From Corallium rubrum (taxonomy: Eukaryota > Cnidaria > Anthozoa > Scleralcyonacea > Coralliidae): 64,000 nt of DNA. Positions within the stretch are counted from its first letter, which is position 1. Every line of letters starts with the position of its first letter. The DNA lies in the NCBI GenBank assembly GCA_964035015.1, contig OZ036013.1:8524666-8588665 (forward strand). Reading direction: 5' to 3'. Shown here piece after piece: positions 21,047 through 32,770 of the stretch. The position numbers and the translations under genes were made by a program. The notes below the pieces were generated by a model. It was not told where the DNA came from, did not search any database, and was given only the letters and a program-made list of their open reading frames with translations.

Positions 21047-22819
21047 CCAAAGAATGCCTTCGGAGCCAATCAAAACATAGAATTAAACGAATGACTGACG
21101 ACAAACCGCCGAAGCCAAAATTGTAAACCAAGTACTTCATGTAAGTCAATGCTATGGCAGCATGGAGCGAAATCAGTTCAAGGAGCGAGAATATTTATTT
21201 CAAGAATAGAAGTTTTTACAAGCTTGGTAAGTATTTTAAGTCTGAATCGTAGTCAATTTTTAAATGTGATGTAATATAGACGTTGGAATGATGACAAGTT
21301 TTTGAAAGCCTCTTAATAGTCTTTGGTCAATTTCATATTCAGACGAGGCCATTTATATGGCCAACATGTTCACACAATTACATGTATTCAGCAAGGCTGT
21401 GCATTGCTGAACAGAAATGAAATTTTCTTCTAAGAAAACAAAACTAGCTTCATGATCAAGCAACAATGTGCAAAACCTGTGGTAATCCACGAGCGAAATT
21501 ATTATGTTATTTAATAACATATTGTACGATGGTCAAATATCAGTGATAGGCTATGTAGAGAGTGTGAAACCGTAACGGCAAGTCTTTATATTTATAATGG
21601 GGTAATTAAATTGTATGCTGCAGTTGTCAATGTCATGCAAAAATTTATGACATGAATGCCAAATATTTATTCTACCTTTTACTGCATGCATGCATATACA
21701 GTATACGTCTACTCTTGAAGAACAATTAATGTATAGTTGCTAAGTTGCTTTCATAATTTTAATAAAAATTGCTGGAGATCTTCGTTCACAACTTCATTAT
21801 TTCTAAACTTTACAGCAGTCATACTTCAGATGCTTGTTATCTCAAACGATTTTCCTTTACCTACCAACTGGATTGCACTATTATTTGACAAATTGTTGCA
21901 ACAAAGTTATTTAAATACTTTAGTCAAATTTTGTGATTTGTTGGTGTACTGTATTAAAATTTGATTGGCCTACTAAACAATAACCATACTTTATTACCAT
22001 AGGTTTTAAATAGTACCATAGCTTTAATAGTCAAACTATTATCACACTGCCTCTCACCACGAGGACATAAGTGAAGCCCAATTTGATTGAGTTCATATTT
22101 GAATGGGTGACCATGCACATATCTGCATGGGCTTGGGACTCATGCTTCTGTGCCGGATATGAGCAGAGTTGTTTACTAGTGCTCAGCCTCCTGTGCTTTG
22201 ATGGCTTTACTCTGAGTTCCTTTCTTAAGGTAAAAACACAGCATGGCTAGCATCGACAAAAATCTTGACAAACATCTTGTTCAGCTCTGAATACAAGGTC
22301 ACTACAAGTACATACAGTAATTACAACATTGTTCTTACCAGTAGCTATAGGCATGATTGAACGCAGTAGATACATGCATGTCTAGACATGCCTATTTTTA
22401 TATAATATGGCGAGTAATCGGACCTCCACTGGCATTACGCGGAAACTATAATTTGAGCATTATACTTGATATTTGAGCATAGTATACTTTACGTTTGACC
22501 ACAGCAGTTTTGAATATACTGTTGTTTCGGCTGATACGTTTTAAAATGTGCTTGATGTATGTTCGGAAGAAGAATGAAGCATGGAATGATAAATGTAGGT
22601 CAGTGCTTTCATTTTTTGTGACTACCGCTGACCTGTCCGCGAGAGCCATAATGTCGCCGTGTTGCTTGCTTGCTTGCGCGATTGTCTTGGACCGCCCTTA
22701 CGTCATTCGTACTCGACAGCTAGCGATATTCAGCATGATCGCCAGATATTCGGCATGCTCGCCACATAGTCGAGAAGATCGCACATTGATCGCCAGGTAT
22801 TCGAGAAGTACTCGAGTTT
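21047..22819. other. No gene recognised
   Basis: AT-rich DNA. At 22,610-22,810 it shares a diverged block with 46,130-46,270 (both have CCGCTGACC, then GTCTTGGACC and a GATCGCCAG motif), so part of it is repetitive. No coding support. Confidence 0.5.
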
Positions 22820-24560
22820 TTTCGTGGTTTGCATTTTGGTTGCTCTCTCGACTCTATATTATTACTTTGCAAATCTTTTCTTCTTGGAACGGTTTCTGTC
22901 ATTGATCAGTTTATACAAGGTAAAGAATAGTTTCAAAACTGTGACGTTGTTTACCTTATATGTACATAATCTGTAAATACTTGATCGGAAACAAATTTAA
23001 TATCTCGAAGTCCAAAGCCAACCTGAGTTACGTCGTAATTATAGCAGTACTAGAAATATTCAGCTTATAAAGTTCGCTAGAAGTTGGGCCTTCAACTGTG
23101 TCCTGTTTCAGAGCTCTTCTTCTTTATAATGATAAAATCGCTTTATAAGTTTAATTTTGGTTGAATTGTGACTTGTGCTCACTGTATATATCATACACTA
23201 TAAAGAGTGTGAAGTGTGTTTTAACTAACTTCAAACTAGGTGTTTTGATATTAGATCAAATACAGCTTTCGAGTTTTTCATGATCAAACAAATCAGGAAA
23301 TGAATCAGTTCTCAAGTGAATAAGTATTTTAAGAAATTAAGACAAGTTTGAGGTAAAAATTGGCTTAATCTATCCAAGTGTTTGATCACATATCAAACCT
23401 TTGTCTCGCTTATGATTTTTCTATGTGCTTGGTTTGTGAATTATTGATGATTTGGAGAAGTATATATCACAGTGCTGAGTGCTCTGTAATTACACTATAT
23501 ACATGTATATAAGAAATTTACACTGACAAAATACTGTATGTTGACTGTTACATAGACATTACAAAACCTTGACTCGGTGCTTTGTTTACTTGTTTTAGGT
23601 GTTGTTCAATGTCTTGTATAATGAAATTAAGAAACCAAAGCTTTTGTAGACTAGAGCTGCTACAGCAGTCTGACCACAGAATAGTAGATACACCAGAGGT
23701 CTGACTCTCGTGAGATATTCTATGATCTGGTGTCTAAGTGTCACTTAATTGTACATTTTTGTATAAAATTGTTGAGAAGCTATTGTGAACTGTTGGGAAA
23801 CTTAAAGCTATGAATATGTTAAAAGCATTGAAATGAAGAAATATATCTGTTGAAACTACAATAGTTGTACTGAGTATTGTTGTACTGTCTTATTTAAAAT
23901 ACTAGCAGAATCACAAAATATTAGTGATGTGCACACTTGAATGCCACAGCATATATATGACAGGTAAAATGTTGTTTTGGAACACAATGTTGATGATCTG
24001 GGGTGAGTTGTTGTGAAGCCTGGATAGCTTGTAGTTGATAAGGCCTAGCTAAAGAACAGCACTAGTCATCCTTTGAACCATCTAATGTAAAATTTTATCC
24101 AATGAATGGTTGTGTATCTGACAGTGCTGTTCAGTGGATAAAAGTTAAATAATTTGGGTTGTTCAAAGCGCCATTAGAGTGGTTCTCGAGCTAGGATTTA
24201 TCCAGCAGATAAGCTATCCGGGCTTCGTACAAAAATCTGAATTTTACAAGTTCACTTCACGTGAAACTTGGGGGCATTGTTTAAAATGCCAATATATGTT
24301 ACAGTATGTTTTGGAAACAGCCAGTAAGGATGTATGTATGTATGTATAGGATGTGCCATGTTTAAATCAGCAATACATGTATAAAGTGATTTAAAATACC
24401 TATCATTTTTGTATGTGTCTGTGCTTTTCACACATTTTCATGTGTTGCTTCTGAAGTCTATACTGTATCTTTTTCTGTGTTTAATAGCGGTAGTCACATG
24501 TACGCACTGCGTACCTATTTTTTCATAATCCTCCTTCAAAAGCAAATGATATGATCTTTA
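22820..24560 (-). repeat. Transposon-like repeat E1, copy 1 (inverted relative to copy 2)
   Basis: About 1.7 kb that matches, in reverse complement and with many substitutions, the outer parts of the element at 27,840-32,770. Shared phrases include CAAACTGTGACG, GAAGTTGGGCCTTCAACTGTGTCCTG, CACAATGTTGATGA and GGTAGTCACATGTACGC. This copy lacks the internal palindrome found in copy 2, so it shows the pre-insertion state. It has no intact reading frame. The termini were not fixed. Confidence 0.8.
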
Positions 24561-25042
24561 ATTTAAAGCTCAGTGGACGGCGACGACAGAGACAGATGAA
24601 GGATTATTTTAACTCCGCGTAGACTGATAGACATAATAGTATGCTACCATGAATATTTGTCGCGGACGCGTTACACGGGAAGCTTTTACCGAAAATGAAA
24701 TTGTAATTTGTTTTGTTGTAGCATTTGTTCTGTTCTTCTCTTACTCTGTTCATTTCTGTTTTCAATTTTTTTTAACAATTTTGTGGCTCTCTGTTGAGTC
24801 TACGCCTTGTTTCGATACTATAACTCAATAAAACGATAATTTGACCACGCCCAAAGTTTATTTTTAACGACCCTGTGTTCAGCGGCCTCCCTCTATTAAG
24901 CGGCCAGCAACCCATTCCCAAGGGTGGTCGCATAATACAAATTCGACTGTATCTCGTTTCTTTATGAACATCCTGTAATAACCTGCTGGCGGATGTATGC
25001 AGTCATGTGTGCCTTGTCAATGTTTTTTTGTTTTCTTTTTAG

Positions 25043-25110
25043 GTATCTCAGCAACCTAACTAAGTTAAGTGTGGGAGAAAATGATATAAGTTATATACCA
25101 GAAGAGATCG
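25043..25110 (+). CDS. SHOC2: SHOC2 leucine-rich repeat protein, exon (LRR unit)
   Basis: An exon between a pyrimidine-rich acceptor (TTTTCTTTTTAG) and donor GTAAGT. It encodes YLSNLTKLSVGENDISYIPE followed by EIG, one leucine-rich repeat that aligns with the penultimate region of SHOC2. SHOC2 is the LRR scaffold of the SHOC2-MRAS-PP1C phosphatase complex, which dephosphorylates RAF and promotes RAS-MAPK signalling in the cytoplasm. The split codon (G|GT) at the donor fits the next exon at 26,572. Upstream exons are not seen between 10 and 25 kb and may lie outside the window. Confidence 0.8.
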
Positions 25111-25280
25111 GTAAGTGTGAGATATGTTTTGGACAAAACTATTCTTTTATCTATATTATTTTGCGGTTACTGTCGGTGTAGTTCTCTCCTACTTGATCAA
25201 GTGCTCATTGTTATTACTCCTGTTTTGTCCACGTGTTTGTTGGTGTTGGTTATATGGTTATAGGGTTATTGTGTTGTAGT

Positions 25281-25482
25281 TGAGTGTTGTGTTGTGTTGT
25301 GTTGTGTTGTGTTGTGTTGTGTTGTGTTGTGTTGTGTTGTGTTGTGTTGTGTTGTGTTGTGTTGTGTTGTGTTGTGTTGCAGTGTCGTGGTGTCGTGTTA
25401 TTGTTACTGTTACTGTTACTGTTACTGTTACTGTTACTGTTACTGTTACTGTTACTGTTACTGTTACTGTTACTGTTACTAT

Positions 25483-25535
<53 letters not shown>

Positions 25536-26345
25536 TGTGGTAGTGTTGTGGTGTTGTCGCGTCGTGGTGTGGTGGTGGTGTTGTAATGTTCTGGTGTTGT
25601 AGTGTTGTGCTGTGTCGTAGTTTCGTGGTGTTGTGGTGTTGTGGTGTTGTGGTGTTGTGGTGTTGTAGTGTTGTAGTGTTGTGGTGTTGTGCTGTCGTAG
25701 TGTCCTGGTGTTGTGGTGTTGTAGTGTCGTGTTGTTGTAGTGTCGTGATATTGCAGTGTATTGTTGTAGTGCGGTAATGTTGTAGTGTTTTGGTGTGTGG
25801 TGTGGTATGGTGTGGTGTGGTGTGGTGGTGTTGTGGTTTCGTAGTGTTCTTGTGCTGTGATGTAGTGGTGGTGTGGTGTTGTAGTGTCGTGGTGTTGTGC
25901 TGTCGTAGTGTTGTGGTGTCCTGGTGTTGTGCTGTCGTAGTGTCCTGGTGTTGTAGTGCCGTGGTGTTATAGTGTCGTATTATTGTAGTGTTGTAGTATT
26001 GCGGTGTTGTAGTGTCGTATTGTTGTAGTGTGGTAATGTTGTAGTGTTTTGGTGTGGTGGTGTTGTGGTTTCGTAGTGTTCTGGTGTTGTGATGTTGTGC
26101 TGTCGTAGTGTTGTGGTGGTGTTGTGTTGTGTTGTGTTGTGTTGTGTTGTGTTGTGTTGTGTTGTGTTGTGTTGTGTTGTGTTGTGTTGTGTTGTGTTGT
26201 GTTGTGTTGTGTTGTGTTGTGCTGTGTTGTGTTGTGGTGGTGTTGTAGTGTTCTGGTGTCGTGGTGTTTAATTGTTCTGGTGTTGAAGTGGTGTTGTAGT
26301 GTTGAGTCTTGTTGTGTCGTGGTGTTGTGGTGTTGTGGTCTGAAC
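25281..26345 (+). repeat. 1.1-kb pentanucleotide and derived repeats in a SHOC2 intron
   Basis: (GTGTT)n, (GTTACT)n, (GTTGCT)n, a degenerate GTGTTGTAGTGTCGTGG field, then another pure GTGTT run. It fills most of the 1.46-kb intron between two conserved exons. Long frames rich in Val/Cys/Leu or, on the other strand, Asn/Thr/His are artefacts. Confidence 0.95.
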
Positions 26346-26571
26346 TGTGTCGTATGGCTCGACCCAGCCACGTTGATCTGCGTCCTTCGTAATTTAGCCG
26401 CTGGCTGCAAGTAAGGATGATTAGCCCTCAGTCATTTATCCTTTAGATGAATTGTAGGGCTCAAAAACATTTTTCTCGCTTATCTGAGATTTGACCGAGT
26501 ATCTGGGTTTCACGAATGTCCACCAAACGTTCGTATGCTTGACTTTGTTTTTCTCATCTTTTTCTTTGCAG

Positions 26572-26741
26572 GTACATTAGAAAGTCTAGAACAATTATAT
26601 TTAAATGATAACGAGAATCTTCATTATTTACCGTATGAACTGGCACTGTGTTCATCACTTCAAATTATGAGCATTGAGAACTGTCCGTTGAGCAGATTCC
26701 CGCCTGAAATAGTGGCGGGAGGTCCATCTATGGTTATTCAG
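26572..26741 (+). CDS. SHOC2: SHOC2, penultimate coding exon
   Basis: A 170-base exon with acceptor TTTGCAG and donor GTAAGA. It completes the split Gly codon and encodes [20 protein letters not shown], then [20 protein letters not shown] and [15 protein letters not shown]. This is the highly conserved end of the SHOC2 LRR array, including the diagnostic MSIENCPLS and IVAGGPS motifs. It ends in phase 0 for the next exon. The downstream intron is about 7.9 kb and is full of transposons. Confidence 0.88.
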
Positions 26742-27839
26742 GTAAGAAAATCAATACATCCTTACATACAGTAAGAACCAGCATAAAAGAACCCCTAGTT
26801 TTCCAAGTCAGGTGAAATGGTTCTTATATGTTGGGTGTGTAGTGAGAAATCAGGCTGAGATAACACAAAAATTAGGTTTGTTTTTAAAAGAGTACATAAA
26901 ATGATAAAGTAATATCTTTTGCAGTTTTTGGTTTCCTTGCTTCGTTGTTGAGATATTTTAGTTTGTTTGATATGTAAATGTCACATGTTGTGACGTTACA
27001 TGTGCATAATGAGTTATTGGAGGAGGTTATATATTTTTGCAATTATCAAACGAAATCACCTGAAATTCTACCTGTTTGGTGTAGTGTGGGGAAACGCACA
27101 TGCTTCCTTCGGATTAAATTTGTTTTGATAGATTAAGGTATATAGCCTTCTTCGATAACTCATTATGCACTTGCATGTACGTCACAACATGTGACATTTA
27201 CATATCAAATAAACTGAAATATCTGAACAACGAAGCGAGCTATTTTAAAGGCTCTTTCAAATGACACAAACTTAATTTTCGTGTCATAGACACTTTAATA
27301 GGTTCTTAATTATTTATAGGGCAGAAACAATTGTTCCTTATATGGTTATTTCCTTATAGAGTACATGCATCTGGGTTAAAAGGGAGTTTAAAATAACATT
27401 TAGAAAACGCACGCGGTGATTGGTTGAAAGCCGTGTTTCTATAACTGTATTAGCCTGCCTGGCAAGTGTTTCTTAATTAGTAGCCTGGATGAGGAAACGC
27501 TTGCAGACAGACCCCGAGGTTTTAAAAACCACCCACGCTTGACCGCTTCATAGTTGTCAAATGCCGACCAATGAAAATAAAGCGTTAAATAAACAAAAGC
27601 GAATTTTACTAATTTTTAAAATAAAGTCGGTTTACGGTTTATCGATAAAATTAAAATTATTTAATATAGATTTCAAACGAAGAAACAAAATGGACACGCT
27701 TTCTCGGCAGGCTAGTTGCCAAATAGGAACAAATGGAATACAAAAGTAACTAGAAATATGAAAACCTTACTATGCCAGCTATAATTGATGAGATGTTTGA
27801 TTCAGTTAAGATATGAAAGGGCAACAGATGAGCCAGGCT
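26742..27839. other. SHOC2 intron, repeat remnants
   Basis: AT-rich intronic DNA. A loose inverted repeat, with CACATGTTGTGACGTTACATG near 26,985 and ACGTCACAACATGTGACATTTAC near 27,180, brackets about 250 bases, an old foldback element. No gene. Confidence 0.55.
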
Positions 27840-27969
27840 GGAAACGTAGACGAATGATAAAAATAGGTACGCAATGCGTACATGTGACTACCGCTGTTAA
27901 ACAGAGAGAAAAAGAGAGACGTAAGAAGCAACACCTGAAAATGGGTGAAAAGCACAGACACATGAAGAA

Positions 27970-30872
27970 ATGGACAATTTGCATTATAGCAATGCATCAT
28001 GGGAAAAATGGTAGCGCTTCACTTGCAGGCGAAATGGCCGCCACGAAGCGAGCATTTTGCTTGCGAGAAGAATTGATTCTTTTAAGCACATTATTTGTAG
28101 CGCAGGAGAATTTCGAAAAGGGCAATGTAATGGTGGGACTATATAGAACGTTGTGTGCCAAAGACAGCGAAATCAGAGCAGAAATGGACGAGAAAATTGC
28201 TATAGAGCTATTGAAAGAGTGAAGAATATTCTAATAAATATGTTCCCGAAGGGAGGTTCTTCTCGACGTTTTCAGGTGAGTAAGCTTAGTGAACATCGGA
28301 CGGCTCATCATTTTGCCTCACAGACATGTGTGTGTTGTTCTATCACGATCTCGTATTTTCTGAATTACCAAGTGTTCTGTAATGATTTTTTCGTTTGTTG
28401 AAATTGACAACTTTTTGGCGACGATATCTGTCATTCGTTCGATTCAGCATGTCCTCTGAAGACAATGTTTTTAAAGAGTCTTTACATTTTTTGGCACGGA
28501 AACAATCCAGTTTTATCGGCAACGGCACTGGCACTTTGTAAAAACACCAAGAAGAAAGCACTTTTGCCTGACTTTCTACTGGTTTTTCTTTTCTGTTTCC
28601 TTTGTTGTGGTCAGTTCATATCCTGTCAAATATACCAGTAGGTTGTAGAACTATTGTAGGCTGTAAATATATATTCGTAACTATATTATTCGTTTAAAAC
28701 GTTGAAAATTTACTGAGTTTTGTTGCTGTGTTGTAGTCAACAAGCTTTGTAAAACACAGGGGTGGTGCCACTGAGGCAGAGGGGGGCAGGGGTGCTACAC
28801 CCCCTGTTGGGGAACCATAGCCCTCCAGGCCCCATCAGGGAAAACTTACCAATTTGTCAGGGAATCTGGAAGGAAAACTGTTTTCTTTTTTTATCAATTG
28901 GCAAAGAACTTTTTAACTGATTAATTAGCCAGACAAGTAATTAATGCTTTTGTGAAATAAACTCCAAATCCCCCTACTAGCCCCCCTGTCAGGGACCTTA
29001 GCCGCTGTGTCAGGGAATTCTTGGCACCACCCCTGGTAAAACAGTGACTTGGAAATTATAATTTAAGGCTATAGATAGTCTGTAAACTCTGTACAACATT
29101 CTTTAATCAGATGTTCCTCAGTGTTCTCTCCATAGATGATATAGACTGTAGACAAATTTTAGTAATAATTTTGTAAATCTTGATAATTAATATTAAAATT
29201 TTTAGGTAGGTACTGTATCTGTAAATAGTAAATTGTAAAATATATAATTATATAACTTATATATAACTGTAAATAGGAAATAGGTTTTAGTATTAATTTA
29301 TAAAATGGATAATGAACCATGTACTTCAATGGAGTCAGACAAAGTACTGACAACTTTAGGAGCCAAAGGACCTACATCTTCAGAAAGGAAGAGAAAAGGA
29401 GGTGGAACATCTTACTGTATTCCTACCTGTACATGATAGCAACACAAAACGAAATCCAGACTCCAGAACTTTCATTTTACCAATTTCCAACTGATAGAAA
29501 GCTGAGAAAGATGTGGTTGCATTGGTTTGGTCTGACTCCATTGAAGTACATGGTTCATTATCCATTTTATAAATTAATACTAAAACCTATTTACAGATAT
29601 ATATGAGTTATATAATTATATATTTTACAATCTACTATTTACAGTTATATACAGTACCTACCTAAGAATTTTAATATTAATTATATATAAAACTACTACT
29701 AAAATTTGTCTACTATATTATTTTTGAAGAGAACATGCACTGAGAAAAGTTTGAAATTTATAAATAAAGAATGTTGTACAGAGTTTACAGACTATCTGTA
29801 GCCCTAAATTATAATTTCCAAGTCACTGTTTTACCAGGGGTGGTGCCAAGAATTCCCCAACACAGGGGCTAAAGTCCCTGACAAGGGGGGCTAGTAGGGG
29901 GATCTGGGGGGGGGGGGGGATGCTCCCCCAGAAAATTCTCAAAATTTGAATGTCTAGAATACCGGTAGCTTTTTCCATCTTTTCAGTGTGAAATTACAGT
30001 ATCTGTGTTTCTACAGGAGTTTTATTCACTATTAAAGCATTACCATAGCTGACCGGGTAAGCACCCTCCCCCCTTCCTTTGATGAAAGTCAAAACATTGT
30101 GGGTTGGGTACTTACATGAGCAGTGGGTGCTTACACAAGCAAAATGTGCCTTATGTGAAAAACTGATTTCACAGTATAAAGTCAACACAACACTCTGAAT
30201 ATATGAAAACAAACAAAACCATATTGAAACAAACAAAACTATATTACAAAATATGAATTTAAAAATATGCATTTATATGGTATAAAAGTCTTTTGATCTG
30301 GTTCGTCAAATCCATCAAAGTCTGAATCTGAGTCCAAGTCAAACAATATCTCTCCAGGTAGGTCATCTTTGCCTAATACAGGAAAGTTGTCTGAAACGAG
30401 ATCATCTTCAGTCCCTTTGCAAAGACGTGGTCAGTTGTACTGAGAGAATGTTTAATCCTTAAACAGGGGGGTGACTGCTTGCTTCAAGATGGTCACTTAA
30501 CTGGTCAACTACAGTAATTACTTGTCTGGCTTAAATTATCAGTTAAAAAGTTCTTTGCCAATTGACAAAAATACAGTTTTCCTTCCAGATTCCCTGACAA
30601 CATATTTATTAGAATATTCTTCACTCTTTTAATAGCTCTATAGCAATTTTCTCGTCCATTTCTGCTCTGATTTCGCTGTCTTTGGCATACAACGTTCTAT
30701 ATAGTCCCACAAATACATTGCCCTTTTCGAAATTCTCCTGCGCTACAAAAAATGTGCTTAAAAGAATCAATTCTTCTCGCAAGCAAAATGCTCGCTTCGT
30801 GGCGGCCATTTCGCCTGCAAGTGAAGCGCTACCATTTTCCCCATGATGCATTGCTATAATGCAAATTGTCCA
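27970..30872. mobile_element. 2.9-kb palindromic element with THAP-type centre
   Basis: The arms of about 1.35 kb are inverted copies: TGGACAATTTGCATTATAGC opens it and its complement closes it. GACGAGAAAATTGC, CAGGGAATCTGGAAGGAAAAC and ATGGATAATGAACCATGTAC also occur in both arms. The arms carry the same short reading frame (plus 27,995-28,222; minus 30,851-30,621), including SASLAGEMAATKRAFCLREE, with few replacements. Arm regions between 28,740 and 29,040 and between 29,840 and 30,600 differ by indels. The centre encodes THAP-finger pieces. It may be a P-element relative or a head-to-head derivative. Confidence 0.75.
29305..29545 (+). pseudogene. THAP-type zinc finger fragment at palindrome centre
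   Basis: ATG at 29,305 starts MDNEPCTSMESDKVLTTLGA. This leads to KRKGGGTSYCIPTCT, and after a frame break to TPELSFYQFPTDRKLRKMWL. The CxxxC start plus the PxLSFYxFPxDxxLRxxW block is the THAP zinc-finger signature used by P-element-type transposases and THAP host proteins for DNA binding. The right arm repeats the first residues in reverse. No catalytic domain follows. Confidence 0.65.
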
Positions 30873-31192
30873 TTGGTAGTTATTTTAAATCATCTTATAC
30901 ATGTGTTACTAATTTGAACATGCCATATACTATATACATACATCTTTAATGGCTTCTTCCAAAACATAGAATCATAAACATGCCACCAAGTTTCACTTGA
31001 AGTGAGCTTGTAAAATCCAGATTTTTGCAAATATAAATAAAACATCTGGGGCTTGTTGTATGAAGCCCAGATAGCTAATCTGGTGGATAAGTCTTAGCTA
31101 GAGAACGACCCTAGTGGTGCTTTGAACAACCCAATTTAACTTTTATCCACTGAACCGCACTATCAGATACGTAAGTCGGTATTCAGTGGATA

Positions 31193-31519
31193 AAATTTAA
31201 ATCAGTCAGCCGAAATTTTTCGGTTGACTTTAGCAGTGCAAGAAATCATGAAAAATTTTCTCATGTTTCTCTGAGGATGGTTCTGTAATAAAAGTGAAAC
31301 ACTGCACGTCCTCACGGAAAAGCGTCAAGTTGTCGCGAGAATATCTCGTGCACTTAAGTTGGATAAAACTCGCCTCCAATCTCGGTGCGGCTGGATACAT
31401 GTAGCTCAACAGGTAGAGCGGCCGACCGGAATCCCGAAGGTGCGAGTTCAAATCCCGCTCGAGTCAGCCGAAATTTTCGGTTGACTTTAGCAGTGTAAGA
31501 AATCTTGAAAAATTTAAAT
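31193..31519 (+). mobile_element. SINE-like insertion with tRNA-type promoter and 10-bp target duplication
   Basis: AAATTTAAAT flanks the unit (31,193-31,202 and 31,510-31,519), and E1 copy 1 lacks it. Inside are a tRNA-like A-box (TAGCTCAACAGG, about 31,402) and B-box (GAGTTCAAATCCC, about 31,445). Both ends carry a 50-base direct repeat, CAGTCAGCCGAAATTTTTCG... The cloverleaf does not fold well, so it is a tRNA-derived SINE rather than a tRNA gene. The tRNA part lying in the 3' half is odd for a SINE. Confidence 0.68.
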
Positions 31520-31878
31520 GTTGTGCACAATTAGTGCTGTTCTTTTGCTAGGACGTATTCCAGATAGGTTTTTAAGGCTTTGTACAACCGGCCCGCATCA
31601 TCAACATTGTGTTCCAAAATAACCATTTACATGCCATAAATATGCTGTGGCAGCTGAGTGTAATGCCCATCATTAATATTTTATGATTCTGAGCACTAGT
31701 ATTGTAAATAAGACAGGCTTTCAACAATACTCAGTAGTTTCAACAGAAATATTTTTCAAGGTTTATGCAAGGCTTTAAACTTCAACATATTCAAGTCTTC
31801 AAGTTTCACAATAGCTCCCCAACAATTTATCAACAATTGATCAGTGACACTTAGATCCCAGATCATAGAATATCTTAG

Positions 31879-32036
31879 TATAGTAGGTTAATACTGCCGA
31901 AACAGAGAACGTAAGTGGTCTAACGTTTCGAGCGAAGGCCCTTCGTCAGAGAGAAACGTTTCTCTCTGACGAAGGGCCTTCGCTCGAAACGTTAGACCGC
32001 TTACGTTCTCTGTTTCGGCAGTATTAACCTACTATA
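31879..32036. repeat. Head-to-head palindrome of PLE3 terminal sequence
   Basis: Two copies of the roughly 78-base PLE3 end (TACTGCCGAAACAGAGAACG...CGTTTCGAGCGAAGG) face each other around AGAGAAACGTTTCTCT. Each arm has the hammerhead-like CTGACGA...GAAA block. There is no coding PLE around. Confidence 0.92.
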
Positions 32037-32770
32037 CCATATTTCGAATATCTTAGTAGTTCACCAGAAGTCCAATTTCCATCCATACCTTTGAAGTTTA
32101 TGTTGGCACATATGTTGCCTTGCACATCTCGGGCATTGTCATTCATCACCATTTTTACTTTTACACTCCTGGTCAGATTATGTTATATATAGACAAAAAG
32201 TGTAAATACAGAGCACTTCTCAAACATTAATAAATTCATAAACCAAACACATAACTCATCTGAGAACTGATTCATTTACTGATTTGTTTGATATAGAAAC
32301 ACTTGGAAGTCGTGTTTGATCTAATGTCAAAACACCTAGTTCGAAATTGGTTAAAAATTTGGCTTTGCCATGGTTTTTCTTTATACAGTATATGAGACAT
32401 GGTTCACTGACCAGTGAGCACAACGCACAATTATTCAACCAAAATTAAACTTAAGCTCATATAATTTATAAGCTCATATAAGCTCATATAATCATTGTAA
32501 ATCATTTCTATCCAAGAGTTTGGTGTATACTCACAGTTTCTTTGATAAAAGAAGAAGAGCTTTGAAGCAGGACACAGTTGAATTGAAGGCCCAACTTCTA
32601 GTGAACTTAAGCTTCTATAGTAGCTAAGTACAAGGTTGGCTTTGAGAAACTGAGATAATTATTTCTGATCAAGTATTAAGATTATGCAGATATATAAGTT
32701 ACAACGTCACAGTTTCGAAACTACTCCTTACCTTTTAACTGAGGGCTATGATAAATTTATATAAACACTT

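Larger units (their letters stand above)
27840..32770 (+). mobile_element. Transposon-like repeat E1, copy 2, interrupted by a palindrome
   Basis: The outer parts (27,840-27,970 and 30,873-32,770) line up with E1 copy 1 in reverse orientation. Between them lies the 2.9-kb palindromic element. The alignment runs from the phrase CAGACACAT on the left straight to TATTTTAAATC on the right. Copy 2 also carries a SINE-like insertion (31,193-31,519) and a PLE-derived palindrome (31,879-32,036), so at least three later insertions hit it. All of this lies in the last SHOC2 intron. Confidence 0.78.

Noticed and set aside
22040-22210. 5S rRNA-like GAATGGGTGACCATGC phrase
   Set aside because: Only about 15 bases resemble the 5S internal region. 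No other 5S element lines up.
25280-26414. Apparent Val/Cys, Leu-only and Asn/Thr/His-rich proteins
   Set aside because: They arise from GTGTT and related repeats within a SHOC2 intron.
27785-28222. 145-codon host protein
   Set aside because: Its second half is repeated in reverse at 30,621-30,851 as part of the palindromic element, and its first half belongs to E1. No splice or domain support exists.
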